Notes: generated from the letters alone by a model not told the origin. 64,000 nucleotides of DNA from Microbacterium hominis NBRC 15708 (GCF_001592125.1 NZ_BCWI01000007.1:62001-126000); one strand, 5' to 3'; positions 43,999 to 53,397 are shown, numbered from the stretch's first letter. Translations and numbers: made by a program.

Positions 43999-44017
43999 TT
44001 AGGTGAGCGTTACCTAA
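43999..44017 (+). promoter_or_regulatory. DtxR/IdeR-type iron box
   Basis: TTAGGTGAGCGTTACCTAA is a 19-bp inverted repeat that matches the DtxR/IdeR/DmdR consensus (TTAGG...CCTAA) at nearly every position. It ends 54 bp before the start of the siderophore-binding lipoprotein gene. It predicts repression of the downstream seven-gene operon when iron is sufficient. Confidence 0.9.
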
Positions 44018-44071
44018 CTTCCGGCCGCGTCGTCGCGGCATCCCTCCCACCCTCAGCTCGCAAGGAGAACA

Positions 44072-45130
44072 ATGCCGCACGCTCTTGCGCGCCCGAAAGC
44101 GCGACGCGTATCCGCACTCGCCGCCGCCCTCGCCGTGGTGGTCGCCCTCACCGGGTGCGCTGCCGCCGATGAGACGGCCGCCTCCTCGACGGCCGCCTCG
44201 AGCGGGGTCGTCATCACGCACGCCCACGGATCGACCACGATCGCCGAGAAGCCGAAGCGCATCGTGGCCTTGGGATGGATGTCCGGTGACATCGTCGCCG
44301 CTCTGGGCGAGAACCCCGTCGGCATGGAGAAGGTCTGGGGCGCCGACGACAGCGGTTTCCAGCCCTGGTTCACGGACTACGCCACCGAGCACTACGGCGA
44401 GTTGCCCACCCTGATCTCCCCGCTCGACGAGGGTCCGAACTACGAGGCCATCAAGGCGCTCGAGCCCGACCTCATCCTGGGCCTCTACACCGGCATCAGC
44501 GACGTCGAGTACCAGCGGTTGAGCGGGATCGCGCCGACCGTGCCGTACATCGAAGGCCCGTGGAACCCCGGCACGTGGGAGGAGATGACCCGCACGATCG
44601 GTGCCGCGATGTGGGAGAGCGACAGAGCGGAGGAGGTCATCGCGGACACCGAGCAGCAGATCGCCACGCTCGCGGCCGCCCACCCCGAGTTCGAGGGGAA
44701 GACCTTCGTGTGGGGGCTGACTCTCAACGAGGGCGGCACCGACCTCGGGGTCTACCTGAAGTACGACCCCCGCGTGCGCATCACGGAAGCGCTCGGATTC
44801 ACCTCGACCTCGGCGATGGACAGCTTCCTCGCCTCGGCAGAAGGCGACAACTGGTACACGGGAGTGAGTCTCGAAAAGCTCTACGACGTGCAGGCCGACC
44901 TCTTCGCCGCCTGGGGGAGCTCCGCCGCCGAGGGCACGTACACGGTCGAGAACAAGGTCGTGTCGCGGTGGCAGCCGATCGCCGCGAACGCGTACGTGAT
45001 CTACGCCGATCAGGCCCAGGCGGCCGCGATCAGCGCACCGACCGTCCTCTCGCTGGCCTCTGTGCTGCCGACCTACGTCGACGACCTCGCCGCAGCCCTG
45101 CGAGGTACGCCGACCATCACGGGCGAGTGA
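44072..45130 (+). CDS. Iron-siderophore ABC transporter substrate-binding lipoprotein
   Basis: The product is 352 residues. The lipoprotein signal peptide has an Arg-rich start, a VVALTGC lipobox (Cys at about 29) and a Ser/Ala-rich tether. The mature part is a class III (BtuF/FhuD-like) binding protein: TIAEKPKRIVALGWMSGDIVAALGENPVGM, EAIKALEPDLILGLYTGISDVEYQRLS and YVIYADQAQAA. It should capture ferric siderophore outside the membrane and deliver it to the FecCD permeases. The iron box lies just upstream, and its stop codon overlaps the GTG of the first permease gene. Confidence 0.93.
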   Translation: MPHALARPKARRVSALAAALAVVVALTGCAAADETAASSTAASSGVVITHAHGSTTIAEKPKRIVALGWMSGDIVAALGENPVGMEKVWGADDSGFQPWFTDYATEHYGELPTLISPLDEGPNYEAIKALEPDLILGLYTGISDVEYQRLSGIAPTVPYIEGPWNPGTWEEMTRTIGAAMWESDRAEEVIADTEQQIATLAAAHPEFEGKTFVWGLTLNEGGTDLGVYLKYDPRVRITEALGFTSTSAMDSFLASAEGDNWYTGVSLEKLYDVQADLFAAWGSSAAEGTYTVENKVVSRWQPIAANAYVIYADQAQAAAISAPTVLSLASVLPTYVDDLAAALRGTPTITGE

Positions 45131-46242
45131 GCACCGGGGTGTCCGCGCCGCTGTCGTCGCCGGAACGACCGGCGACGCCGGCGGGTGCCGACGCCCCGAC
45201 CCACCACGCGGGGAGGCGGCGCGATCGGGCCGGCTCCCCGCGCCGCACCGCCAGGCGCGTTGCGGGGGTCGTCGTCGCCGGAGGGATCCTCGCGCTGACG
45301 GTGGTTGCGTCGCTCGCGATCGGCAACCGGCCGATCGACCCCGCGACGGTGCTGGCCGCGCTCACCGCCTATGACGACGACGACCCGATGCACCTGCTCG
45401 TGCAGCAGCTCCGCGTGCCGCGCACCCTCCTGGGCATCGCCGTCGGCGCCGCCCTCGCGGTGTGCGGTGCGCTCATCCAGGCGTTCACCCGCAATCCGCT
45501 CGCCGACCCCGGCATCCTCGGGGTCAACGCGGGAGCCTCGTTCGCCGTGACCTTCGCCGTCGCAGTGCTGGGGATCACCGCGCCCGGCGGCTTCGTGCCG
45601 TTCGCGCTGCTGGGCGCGCTCGTGCTCACCGTGCTCGTCTCCCTGCTCGGCTCGTTCGGCCCGTCGGGCGCGACGCCCATGAAGCTCACGCTCGCCGGCG
45701 TCGCCCTCGGGGCGGCGTTCACGGGATTCACGACCGCGATCGTCCTGCAGAACCGCACCTCTTTCGACGTCATGCGCTTCTGGGGCGTCGGCGCGATCGG
45801 CGGACACGCGATCGAGGAGCTCGTCTGGGCGGCACCCCTGATCGCGGCCGGACTGGCCATCGCCGTCCTCTGCGCCCGGTCGCTCAACGCGATGGCGCTC
45901 GGCGACGACCTCGCCCAGTCGCTCGGCGCGCGCGTGCGCACCACCCGCATCCTGGTGATCGTCGCCGTCACCCTGCTGGCGGGCACGAGCGTCGCGGCGG
46001 CGGGACCCATCGCGTTCGTCGGCATCATGATCCCGCACGTCGTGCGCTGGTTCACCGGTCCCGACCAGCGCTGGGTGCTGGCGTACTCGGTGCTCGTCGG
46101 GCCCACGTTCCTGCTGCTCGCCGACATCCTCGGGCGCCTCGTGCTGCCCAACGGCGAGGTCCGCGTCGGCATCGTCACGGGACTGCTGGGCGCGCCGGTG
46201 CTGGTGGCCCTCGTGCGGCGGCGGCGGGTGAGCGGGCTGTGA
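45127..46242 (+). CDS. FecCD-family iron-siderophore ABC permease, subunit 1
   Basis: The product is 371 residues from GTG 45127, overlapping the preceding stop by four bases (GTGA). After a polar N-terminus of about 45 residues, FecCD/BtuC features follow: LRVPRTLLGIAVGAALAVCGALIQAFTRNPLADPGILGVNAGASFAV, then ten hydrophobic segments, and VAAAGPIAFVGIMIPHVVRWF near the end. It forms the heterodimeric membrane channel with the next gene product. Confidence 0.94.
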   Translation: MSTGVSAPLSSPERPATPAGADAPTHHAGRRRDRAGSPRRTARRVAGVVVAGGILALTVVASLAIGNRPIDPATVLAALTAYDDDDPMHLLVQQLRVPRTLLGIAVGAALAVCGALIQAFTRNPLADPGILGVNAGASFAVTFAVAVLGITAPGGFVPFALLGALVLTVLVSLLGSFGPSGATPMKLTLAGVALGAAFTGFTTAIVLQNRTSFDVMRFWGVGAIGGHAIEELVWAAPLIAAGLAIAVLCARSLNAMALGDDLAQSLGARVRTTRILVIVAVTLLAGTSVAAAGPIAFVGIMIPHVVRWFTGPDQRWVLAYSVLVGPTFLLLADILGRLVLPNGEVRVGIVTGLLGAPVLVALVRRRRVSGL

Positions 46243-47357
46243 GCGTCGACGTGCGAACCGACCCTGACCGTCCGCTCGAGCCGTCCCGGCCGTCGCGGCT
46301 TCCCGCCACCCCGCAGGCGATCGACTTCGGCCGGCGTCACCTCCGGATCGACACGCGACGCGTCGCGGCTCTCCTCCCCGTGCGCACCGTCGTCGTCTGC
46401 GCGGCCCTGCTCGTGCTGATCGTGGTCGCGGGGCTGTACTCCATGACCCTCGGCGCGTACGACATCGACGTCGCCGGCGTCGTGCGCGGCGTGCTCGATC
46501 CCTCGTCCGACCCCGATGTGCGCCAAGTCGTCTGGGAATGGCGGATGCCGCGCATCCTGTTCGCCGTGCTCTGCGGCGCCGCTCTCGCGCTGTCGGGCGG
46601 GATCTTCCAGTCGCTGACCCGCAACCCGCTCGGCTCGCCCGACATCATCGGTTTCGGCGTCGGCGCGCAGTTCGGCGTCACGGTGACGATGGTGGTGCTC
46701 GAGCTGAACACGTACCTGTTCAAGGCCGCCGGTGCGCTCGTGGGCGGCATCCTCACGGCCGTCCTCGTCTACGCGCTCGCCGCCAAGAACACGATGTCCT
46801 CGTTCCGGCTCATCATCGTCGGGATCGGTGTCTCCGCGGGGCTCGGGTCGCTGACCTCGTGGATCCTCCTGTCGGTGAGCGTGGAGAAGGCGATGATGGC
46901 GGCGACGTGGGGCGCCGGCTCCATCGCCTCGCTCGGGTTCGACCAGCTCGCCCCGGCGGCCGTCGTGTTCGTCCTCGTCCTCGCGGCATCCATACCGCTG
47001 CAGCGCACACTGCCCGTGCTCGAGATGGGCGACGACGCCGCCTCGGCGCTCGGGGTCGCCCCGGCGCGCACGCGACTGGCGGCGATGGTGTGCGGTGTGG
47101 CCCTGATCGCCCTCGTCACCGCGGCCGCCGGACCGATCTCGTTCATCGCCCTGGCCGCGCCGCAGATCGCGCAGCGGCTCACCCGCGCGAACACGCCGAT
47201 GGACATCGTGCCGGTCATGCTCACCGGTGCCGCCCTCGTCGTCGTCTCCGACGCGGTCGCGCAGCTCGCGACGGTGCCCGTCGGGGTGGTGACCGTCTCG
47301 GTGGGCGGCCTCTACCTCGCGTGGCTGCTCGCGACACAGTATGCGCGACGCGCCTGA
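46239..47357 (+). CDS. FecCD-family iron-siderophore ABC permease, subunit 2
   Basis: The product is 372 residues from GTG 46239, again a GTGA overlap with the gene before. It has WRMPRILFAVLCGAALALSGGIFQSLTRNPLGSPDIIGFGVGAQFGV, multiple hydrophobic segments, and TAAAGPISFIALAAPQIAQRLTRA, all hallmarks of the family. It has a polar N-terminal extension (about 55 residues) like its partner. It is the second half of the siderophore channel. Confidence 0.94.
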   Translation: MSVDVRTDPDRPLEPSRPSRLPATPQAIDFGRRHLRIDTRRVAALLPVRTVVVCAALLVLIVVAGLYSMTLGAYDIDVAGVVRGVLDPSSDPDVRQVVWEWRMPRILFAVLCGAALALSGGIFQSLTRNPLGSPDIIGFGVGAQFGVTVTMVVLELNTYLFKAAGALVGGILTAVLVYALAAKNTMSSFRLIIVGIGVSAGLGSLTSWILLSVSVEKAMMAATWGAGSIASLGFDQLAPAAVVFVLVLAASIPLQRTLPVLEMGDDAASALGVAPARTRLAAMVCGVALIALVTAAAGPISFIALAAPQIAQRLTRANTPMDIVPVMLTGAALVVVSDAVAQLATVPVGVVTVSVGGLYLAWLLATQYARRA

Positions 47358-47381
47358 CCCGCCCCCGTCCGGAGGAACCCC

Positions 47382-48170
47382 ATGACCGTCTCCCTGCTCG
47401 CCCGCGACATCACCCTCGGCTACGGCGACGCCCCGATCGTCTCCGACCTGTCGCTGGAGGTGCCCGACCAGTCGTTCACGATCATCATCGGGCCCAACGC
47501 CTGCGGCAAGTCGACGCTGCTGCGCGGGTTCGCGCGTCTGCTGCGCCCCACCACCGGCGCCGTGCTGCTCGACGGTGCGGAGCTGCGCAGTTTCTCCGCG
47601 AAGGAGCTGGCCCGTCGGCTCGGGCTGCTGCCGCAGTCGTCCATCGCCCCCGACGGCATCACGGTCGCCGAGCTCGTCGGGCGTGGCCGCTTCCCGCACC
47701 AGAGCGCGCTGCGCACCTGGAGTCGCGCCGACGAGCGCGCCGTGACGGAGGCGCTGGCCGCCACCGCGACGACCGCGCTGTCGAGCCGCCTCGTCGACGA
47801 GCTCTCCGGCGGTCAGCGCCAGCGCGTCTGGGTGGCCATGGCCCTCGCCCAGCAGACCGGCCATCTGCTGCTGGACGAGCCGACGACCTTCCTCGACATC
47901 GCCCATCAGATCGACCTCCTCGAGCTGTTCGCCGACCTGCACCGCGCGGGGACGACGCTCGTCGCCGTCCTCCACGACCTCAACCATGCGGCGCGCTACG
48001 CGACCCATCTCGTCGCGATGCGCGACGGCGCGGTCGTCGCGCAGGGAGACCCGCGCGAGATCATCACGGCCGAGCTCGTCGAGGCGGTGTACGACCTGCC
48101 GTGCAGGGTGATCACCGACCCCGTCGCGGGGACGCCGCTGGTGCTGCCCCTCGGACGGCGAACGCCGTGA
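47382..48170 (+). CDS. Iron-siderophore ABC transporter ATP-binding protein (FecE/FhuC-like)
   Basis: The product is 262 residues. All ATPase motifs are intact: Walker A GPNACGKST, Q-loop in LGLLPQSS, signature LSGGQRQRVWVAMALAQQ, Walker B HLLLDEPTTFLD, H-loop VLHDLNHAARYATH. It powers import through the two FecCD subunits. Its stop overlaps the GTG of the following exporter-fold gene, which shows tight coupling of the two ABC modules. Confidence 0.95.
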   Translation: MTVSLLARDITLGYGDAPIVSDLSLEVPDQSFTIIIGPNACGKSTLLRGFARLLRPTTGAVLLDGAELRSFSAKELARRLGLLPQSSIAPDGITVAELVGRGRFPHQSALRTWSRADERAVTEALAATATTALSSRLVDELSGGQRQRVWVAMALAQQTGHLLLDEPTTFLDIAHQIDLLELFADLHRAGTTLVAVLHDLNHAARYATHLVAMRDGAVVAQGDPREIITAELVEAVYDLPCRVITDPVAGTPLVLPLGRRTP

Positions 48171-49816
48171 CGAGCACGGCAGGGCGCCTGTTCCGCATCG
48201 CGCTCACCGCACAGGGCCGCGGTCTCGCGCTGGCCGCGGCGACGGCGCTGCTCATGGTGCACGCGCTCGCCGAGGCGGCGATCCCCGTGATCATCGGTGC
48301 GACGATCGACCGCGCCGTCCTCCCCGCCGCCCCGGCCGCCCTGGCCCTGTGGCTCGGCGTGCTCGTCGCAGTGTTCGCGGTCCTCACCAGCAGCTACCAG
48401 TCGGCATCCCGCCTGATGGTGTCGGTGTACGGCCACGGGGAGCAGCACCTGCGTCACCTCGCCCTCTCGCGGATGCTGCGGCCGCGTCTGTCGTCACGGA
48501 TGCTGAGCTCGGGGGAGGCGCTGACCTTCGTCACGTCGGACACCTACCGGGTCGCCGGCGTCGCCTGGTCGGTGGCGCAGCAGTCGGCGACGGTCGCGGC
48601 GATCGCGGGCGCGGCGATCGCCATGCTCGTGATCTCGCCGATCGCCGCGATCGTCGTGTTCGCCGCGACGATCGCGATGATGGCGGTGATGCAGGCCGTC
48701 TCCCGTCCCCTCGAGCGGCGCGGCCATGCGGAGCAGAGCGCGGCCACGGAGGCCGGCGCCGTGGCCGCCGACGTCATGAGCGGTTTCCGGGTCCTGGTCG
48801 GCATGGGCGCCCGCCAGGAGGCGGTGCGTCGCTATGTCGCGGCGAGCGACCTGTCGCGCCGGGCGGCGACGTCGGCGGCCCGCGCGCTCGCCGACTACGA
48901 CGCCGTCAGCGCGGCGCTGGCCGCCGTCGTGGCCACCGCGCTCGCCGGCATGTCGGCCTGGCTGGCCGCCGACGGGCGGATCAGCATCGGCGAGCTCGTC
49001 ACGGTGCTCGGACTCGCGCAGTTCGTCAGCGGGTCGCTCGCCCACGTGGGATCGTTCCCCTCCAACTGGATCTACAAGGTGGCGTCCGCACGACGACTCG
49101 CCGATCTCATCGACGCCGCCGACCTGATCGACGCGCCCGACGACGCGGAGGCCCGGCACCGGGGGGAGAGAGGAAGCTCCGCAGGCGCGGTGCTCGCCGT
49201 CCGTACGGGGGCCAGAGACGCCGAACGCATCGAGGTCCACGAGGGAGAGCTGCTCGGCATCCGGCCGTCCTCCAGCGAGGCGGCGCGCCGGCTCTCGCGG
49301 GTGCTCGGCCTGCGCACGCGCGTCGCTCGCGGCGCCGTGTCGGTGCGCATCGGCTCCGACCGCTGCGACCTGCGCGACCTCGACCCCGTCGCGTACCGGC
49401 GCCACGTGCTGTCGATGCCGCACCGCCATGCGATCGCCACCGGCTCGCTGCGCGACGCGGTGTGCGGACGCTCGGGTGCGCACCCCCGACCGGAGCTCCT
49501 GCGCATCGCGGCGCTGGATGACGTCATCCACCAGCTCGGGGGCTGGGAGGCGCCGGTGGGCGAGTCCGGTCGGCGCCTGTCGGGCGGACAGCGTCAGCGC
49601 GTCGGACTCGCCCGCGCGCTGCACGCCGCGCCGAGCGTGCTGGTGCTGGACGAGCCGACATCCGCCGTCGACGCCGTGACCGAGTCGCACATCGCCCGGT
49701 CGCTGGCCCAGCGTGAAGGGACGACGGTGGTCATCACGACCTCTCCGCTGCTGCTGGCCGCCTGCGACCGCGTGGTCGACCTGCCCGACGACGCGCGGAT
49801 CGACGCGGATGCCTAG
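48167..49816 (+). CDS. Exporter-fold ABC half-transporter with degenerate Walker A (subunit A)
   Basis: The product is 549 residues from GTG 48167. The membrane domain (about 1-310) has six hydrophobic segments. In the ATPase domain the Walker A region reads GIRPSSSEAARRL (49255-49293) without Gly-Lys-Ser/Thr, and the H-loop position reads VITTSPLLL without His. The signature LSGGQRQR (49577-49600) and Walker B VLVLDEPTSAVDA are intact. It must pair with the next gene product. The pair resembles IrtA/IrtB and YbtP/YbtQ siderophore importers in fold and context, although export of a siderophore is the alternative. Confidence 0.9.
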   Translation: MTSTAGRLFRIALTAQGRGLALAAATALLMVHALAEAAIPVIIGATIDRAVLPAAPAALALWLGVLVAVFAVLTSSYQSASRLMVSVYGHGEQHLRHLALSRMLRPRLSSRMLSSGEALTFVTSDTYRVAGVAWSVAQQSATVAAIAGAAIAMLVISPIAAIVVFAATIAMMAVMQAVSRPLERRGHAEQSAATEAGAVAADVMSGFRVLVGMGARQEAVRRYVAASDLSRRAATSAARALADYDAVSAALAAVVATALAGMSAWLAADGRISIGELVTVLGLAQFVSGSLAHVGSFPSNWIYKVASARRLADLIDAADLIDAPDDAEARHRGERGSSAGAVLAVRTGARDAERIEVHEGELLGIRPSSSEAARRLSRVLGLRTRVARGAVSVRIGSDRCDLRDLDPVAYRRHVLSMPHRHAIATGSLRDAVCGRSGAHPRPELLRIAALDDVIHQLGGWEAPVGESGRRLSGGQRQRVGLARALHAAPSVLVLDEPTSAVDAVTESHIARSLAQREGTTVVITTSPLLLAACDRVVDLPDDARIDADA

Positions 49817-51629
49817 GCCCGTGGTCGCCGCACCGACGCCCGCCCTCCTTCCGATCGCCGCGGCGAGGTCGGTGCGCGCCGTGCTGCGCGCGCTGCTGCG
49901 GCACCATCGCGGCCGCCTGGCCGGGGTCGTCGCGCTGCTGATCGTCGCCGCGGGGCTGGGCCTCGTGACACCGGCCTGCCTCGGACGGATCGTGGATGCC
50001 GTGATCTCCGGTGCCGGTCCGGCGGCCGTCGCGGCCTGGGTGCTCGCAGCGGGCGTCGGCGCGCTCGCGGCCGTCGGCTGCTCGCTCTGGGGCATGCGGC
50101 AGTTGGCCGCGCTCGTGCAGGACGTGCTCGCGCGGCTGCGCGAAGACGTGTTCGCGTCGGCGATGCGCCTGCCCGTGGCGATCATCGACGACGGCGAGAG
50201 CGCCGATCTGATCTCGCGCGTGACGGGGGATGTCGACGCGGTCGCCGAGGCCGGCGGCAACGTCGTGCCGACCCTGCTGTCCGCCGTGTTCGCGATCGCC
50301 GTCTCGCTCGTCGCCCTCGCCGCGCTCGATCCGTGGCTCGCACTGGCGGGGCTGGCCTGCGTGCCGTGTTACGTCGTCGGCACCCGCCGGTTCCTGCGGC
50401 GCTCGCGAGTGGTCTTCCGCGAGGTGCGTGCGCGGGAAGCCGCCCGCAGCCAGGCGGTGCTGGAAGCGGTGGAGGGCGGCGAGACGCTCGCAGCCCTCAA
50501 CGAGCAGGACGAGGCCCTCGCTCTCGTGCAGGAGCGTGCTGAGTCGTCGATCGCGGCGCAGATCGACGGCGTGCGGCTGCGCAACCGGCTGTTCCGATGG
50601 ATCAACGGGGGAGAGGCGATCGGTCTCGTGTGCATCCTCGCGACGGGGTTCGCTCTCCACGCGGACGGAGCCCTCACCGTGGGCACGGTGACGACCGCCG
50701 CGCTCGTGTTCCATCGCCTGTTCGACCCGATCGGCCAGCTCATCCTCGGACTCGATGAGATCCAGCGGGCCACGGTCGGACTCGCCCGGCTCGTCGGCGT
50801 GATCGAGCTCGCCCGGGAGACCCGCGAGACCCGCGAGGCCCGCGAGGCCCAGGAGACGGCATCCGCCGTCTCGACGGCGCGACCCGCGCGGGCTCCGCGG
50901 GCGCACGTCGGGGTGAGCGTGGAGGCGGTCTCGTTCCACTACGCGACGACACGGCGCGGTCTGCGTGACGTGACCCTCCGCGTGGAGCCGGGCACCACGA
51001 CCGCGCTGGTGGGTGCATCGGGCTCGGGCAAGAGCACGCTCGCGCGGCTCATCGCCGGGCACTACCCGCCGTCGGCGGGGCGCGTGCGCCTGGACGATCC
51101 GACGGTGCAGCCGTACTACATCTCGCAGGAGCTGCATCACTTCCGTGGCGGCATCGCCGACAACCTGCGGTGGGCCGCGCCGGAGGCGACCCGGCACGAG
51201 ATGGATGCCGCGCTGCGGGCCGTCGGCGCCGCGTGGGCGCTGGTGCCCGGCGACGGGGTCGACGACGACCGCGCGGGCGGTGGTCCCCGCCTGGACGAGG
51301 GGCGCATCCAGCAGCTCGCCATCGCGCGGGCTCTGCTCGCCGACCCGGCCGTCGTGATCCTCGACGAGGCGACGGCCGATGTCGGGCTGCAGCACCGGCC
51401 CGCCGTCGAGGCGGCGATCGAGCGGCTGCGCGTCGATCGCACCATCATCCTCATCGCCCACCGCCTGCACCAGGCGGCCACCGCCGATCGGATCGTCGTC
51501 TTCGCGTCGGGCGAGGTGCAGCAGTGCGGCACCCACGACGAGCTGAACGCGGTGGACGGGCCGTACCGCCGACTGTGGCGCGCCCAGGTCGGGCGCGACG
51601 CCGACCCCGAAAGGACCGAGATCCGATGA
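49809..51629 (+). CDS. Exporter-fold ABC half-transporter with degenerate signature motif (subunit B)
   Basis: The product is 606 residues from ATG 49809, overlapping the previous gene by 8 bp. Six membrane segments are followed by an ATPase domain with a good Walker A (GASGSGKSTLARL), Walker B (AVVILDEATADVG) and H-loop (IAHRLHQ). The signature is replaced by GGPRLDEGRIQQLAIARAL. Thus its Walker A would pair with the intact signature of subunit A to make one working ATP site. A short Arg/Glu-repeat linker (RETRETREAREAQE) lies between the two domains. The stop overlaps the next ATG (ATGA). Confidence 0.92.
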   Translation: MPRPVVAAPTPALLPIAAARSVRAVLRALLRHHRGRLAGVVALLIVAAGLGLVTPACLGRIVDAVISGAGPAAVAAWVLAAGVGALAAVGCSLWGMRQLAALVQDVLARLREDVFASAMRLPVAIIDDGESADLISRVTGDVDAVAEAGGNVVPTLLSAVFAIAVSLVALAALDPWLALAGLACVPCYVVGTRRFLRRSRVVFREVRAREAARSQAVLEAVEGGETLAALNEQDEALALVQERAESSIAAQIDGVRLRNRLFRWINGGEAIGLVCILATGFALHADGALTVGTVTTAALVFHRLFDPIGQLILGLDEIQRATVGLARLVGVIELARETRETREAREAQETASAVSTARPARAPRAHVGVSVEAVSFHYATTRRGLRDVTLRVEPGTTTALVGASGSGKSTLARLIAGHYPPSAGRVRLDDPTVQPYYISQELHHFRGGIADNLRWAAPEATRHEMDAALRAVGAAWALVPGDGVDDDRAGGGPRLDEGRIQQLAIARALLADPAVVILDEATADVGLQHRPAVEAAIERLRVDRTIILIAHRLHQAATADRIVVFASGEVQQCGTHDELNAVDGPYRRLWRAQVGRDADPERTEIR

Positions 51630-52510
51630 AGATCCACCGCGGCACCGTTCGCCGTGTCCACCCGCTGTCACCCCACATGGTGCGCGTCACGCTGGGCGGC
51701 GACGGCATCGCCGACTTCGTGAGCACGGGCGTCGGCGACGAGTACGTCCGGCTGTTCTTCCCGCACGGGGAGGACCCCACCGACGTGTCGCTGCCCGTCG
51801 TCGACGGCGACGGGTGGTCGACGCCCGAGGGGGAGCCCGAGGCGCCGATGCGCACCTACACGATCCGTGCCGTCCGCCCCGACGAGGCCGAGGTCGACAT
51901 CGACTTCGTGGTGCATCGCGACGGCGTCGCGGGGCCGTGGGCGGCCCGGGCACGCTCCGGTCACGTGCTGGGGCTCAACAGCCCGACCGGCCTCTACGCG
52001 CCTCCGGACGACACCTCCTGGCAGCTCCTCGCCGGCGATCTCACAGGGCTGCCCGCCGTGGCGCGCCTGATCCCCGGCATCCCGGCGCACGTGCGCACCC
52101 GCGTGGTGATCGAGGTTCCCGACGACGCGGATCGCATCGAGATGGATGCCGCCGACCACGTCGAGATCACGTGGATCGTCGGCGGCAACGGTCGGGGTCC
52201 GAGCCGGCTCGGCGCCATCGTGCGCAGCATCATCGGCTCCGGGCGGTCGCTGGAGGACGGCTACATCTGGGTCGCGGGGGAGACGGTCGCCCTGCGCGAC
52301 GTGCGGAAGTTCCTGCGCCGCGAGCTCGGCCTGCCCGCCACGCGGTTCAAGGTCGTCGGCTACTGGACGCCGATCGCCGATTGGGAGGCGAAGTACGCGG
52401 CGCTGCCGGAGGGGGTGCAGCGCGAGCTCGAGGCGATCTGGGACGAGGTCTCCAACGTCGAAGACGCCCAAGTAAGCGTCGAGGCGCGGCTGGACGCCCT
52501 CGGTCTGTGA
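51626..52510 (+). CDS. Siderophore-interacting flavoprotein (SIP, ferric-siderophore reductase)
   Basis: The product is 294 residues. It has the SIP/ViuB layout: FAD-binding beta-barrel with VRVTLGGDGIADF and MRTYTIRAVRP (the RxYT flavin motif), HRDGVAGPWAARARSGHVLGLNSPTG, then an NAD(P)H domain and the late YIWVAGETVALRDVRKFLRRELG segment that marks the family. It reduces Fe(III)-siderophore in the cytoplasm to release Fe(II). It is the last gene of the iron-box-controlled operon. In IrtA a SIP domain is fused to the transporter; here it is a separate protein. Confidence 0.94.
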   Translation: MKIHRGTVRRVHPLSPHMVRVTLGGDGIADFVSTGVGDEYVRLFFPHGEDPTDVSLPVVDGDGWSTPEGEPEAPMRTYTIRAVRPDEAEVDIDFVVHRDGVAGPWAARARSGHVLGLNSPTGLYAPPDDTSWQLLAGDLTGLPAVARLIPGIPAHVRTRVVIEVPDDADRIEMDAADHVEITWIVGGNGRGPSRLGAIVRSIIGSGRSLEDGYIWVAGETVALRDVRKFLRRELGLPATRFKVVGYWTPIADWEAKYAALPEGVQRELEAIWDEVSNVEDAQVSVEARLDALGL

Positions 52511-52811
52511 GGCGCGGGCGGCGCTCGCCGTGACACGTCGCCGCCGCGCGGCCGGGCGCCGCACTAGGTGGAAGCGCGTAAATCCGGCCCCGAATCGGCT
52601 GTGCGCCTCGCATCCCGACCGTCGGTCTGTTTTGCTCGAAGACTGCGGCGGTGGTTGAGCCTGCCTGCCGCAGCCTGGGTGCCGACGAATCCTGGGGGAT
52701 GCGTCGCCCGAACCGTCGCCGGGCACAGCCCCGTGCGTCGCACTCGGGGTGGGCGCCGCTCGCGGACCCACCACCCAGGCCTCATCTTCCCTGGGGGCGC
52801 TGTCCCGCCGC
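52511..52811. other. Intergenic region without a gene
   Basis: About 300 bp between the end of the siderophore operon and the end of a convergent P-loop gene. Open frames here have no ribosome-binding site and no recognisable protein character. I see no tRNA or clear terminator. Confidence 0.5.
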
Positions 52812-53357
52812 TCAGCGGATGGCGGCGGCGGACTCCAGGGCCGCGAGGCGCGCGGCGGGCGTGCCGGACAGCTCGGTGATGCGAAGGCGGTCGCCCACGA
52901 GGTCGGGATCGTCGATGAGCTCCATCAGGATGTCGTCCGTGACCTGGCGCAGCTCGAGGTGCTCGTCGGGCCCGACGTGGATCGGAGCGCTCGCGGCCAG
53001 CGGGATCACGGCGAGCAGGTCGAGGGTCTCGAGCGCCTCCGAGGTGAGCTGCGTCGCCCTCTCGAGGGTCCCGCGGTCGATCCGCGCCTCACCGATCTCG
53101 GCGAGGGCCAGCAGGTAGGCGAGGAAGTCGAGCGGTCCGCGCTCGGCGATGAGCGGTCCCCGGTGCGGCCGGTCCGTCAGCCGATCGGCCGCGACACGCA
53201 GTTGTGCGGCGAAGGAGGCGGCCGAGGGCGTGTCGCTCATCTCGTCGATCAGCTCGAACGGATCGGGGAGGACCGTGAACTCCGGATGCCGCCGCGCGAA
53301 ATCCGAGATCACCGTGCTCTTGCCGCTGGCATGGGTCCCGGAGACGACGATTCGCAC
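52812..53357 (-). CDS. AAA-type P-loop nucleoside kinase/ATPase-like protein
   Basis: The product is 181 residues from GTG 53357. It starts RIVVSGTHASGKSTVISDF, a Walker A with the spacing of nucleoside kinases and the AAA_28-type ATP-binding family. A later IAERGPLDFLAYL resembles the DRx/ERG catalytic loop of deoxynucleoside-kinase-like proteins. I cannot name a substrate. No obvious ribosome-binding site precedes the start. It is followed upstream (on the minus strand) by an XRE regulator gene 40 bp away, so the two are probably co-transcribed. Confidence 0.75.
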   Translation of the reverse strand: MRIVVSGTHASGKSTVISDFARRHPEFTVLPDPFELIDEMSDTPSAASFAAQLRVAADRLTDRPHRGPLIAERGPLDFLAYLLALAEIGEARIDRGTLERATQLTSEALETLDLLAVIPLAASAPIHVGPDEHLELRQVTDDILMELIDDPDLVGDRLRITELSGTPAARLAALESAAAIR

Positions 53358-53397
53358 GGGGGCAGAGTACCGCGTCGCCGCAGCCCCGGGGCGGGCG

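Noticed and set aside
45369-48008. 879-codon minus-strand frame opposite the siderophore permeases
   Set aside because: Antisense artefact; the plus strand encodes textbook FecCD and FecE proteins.
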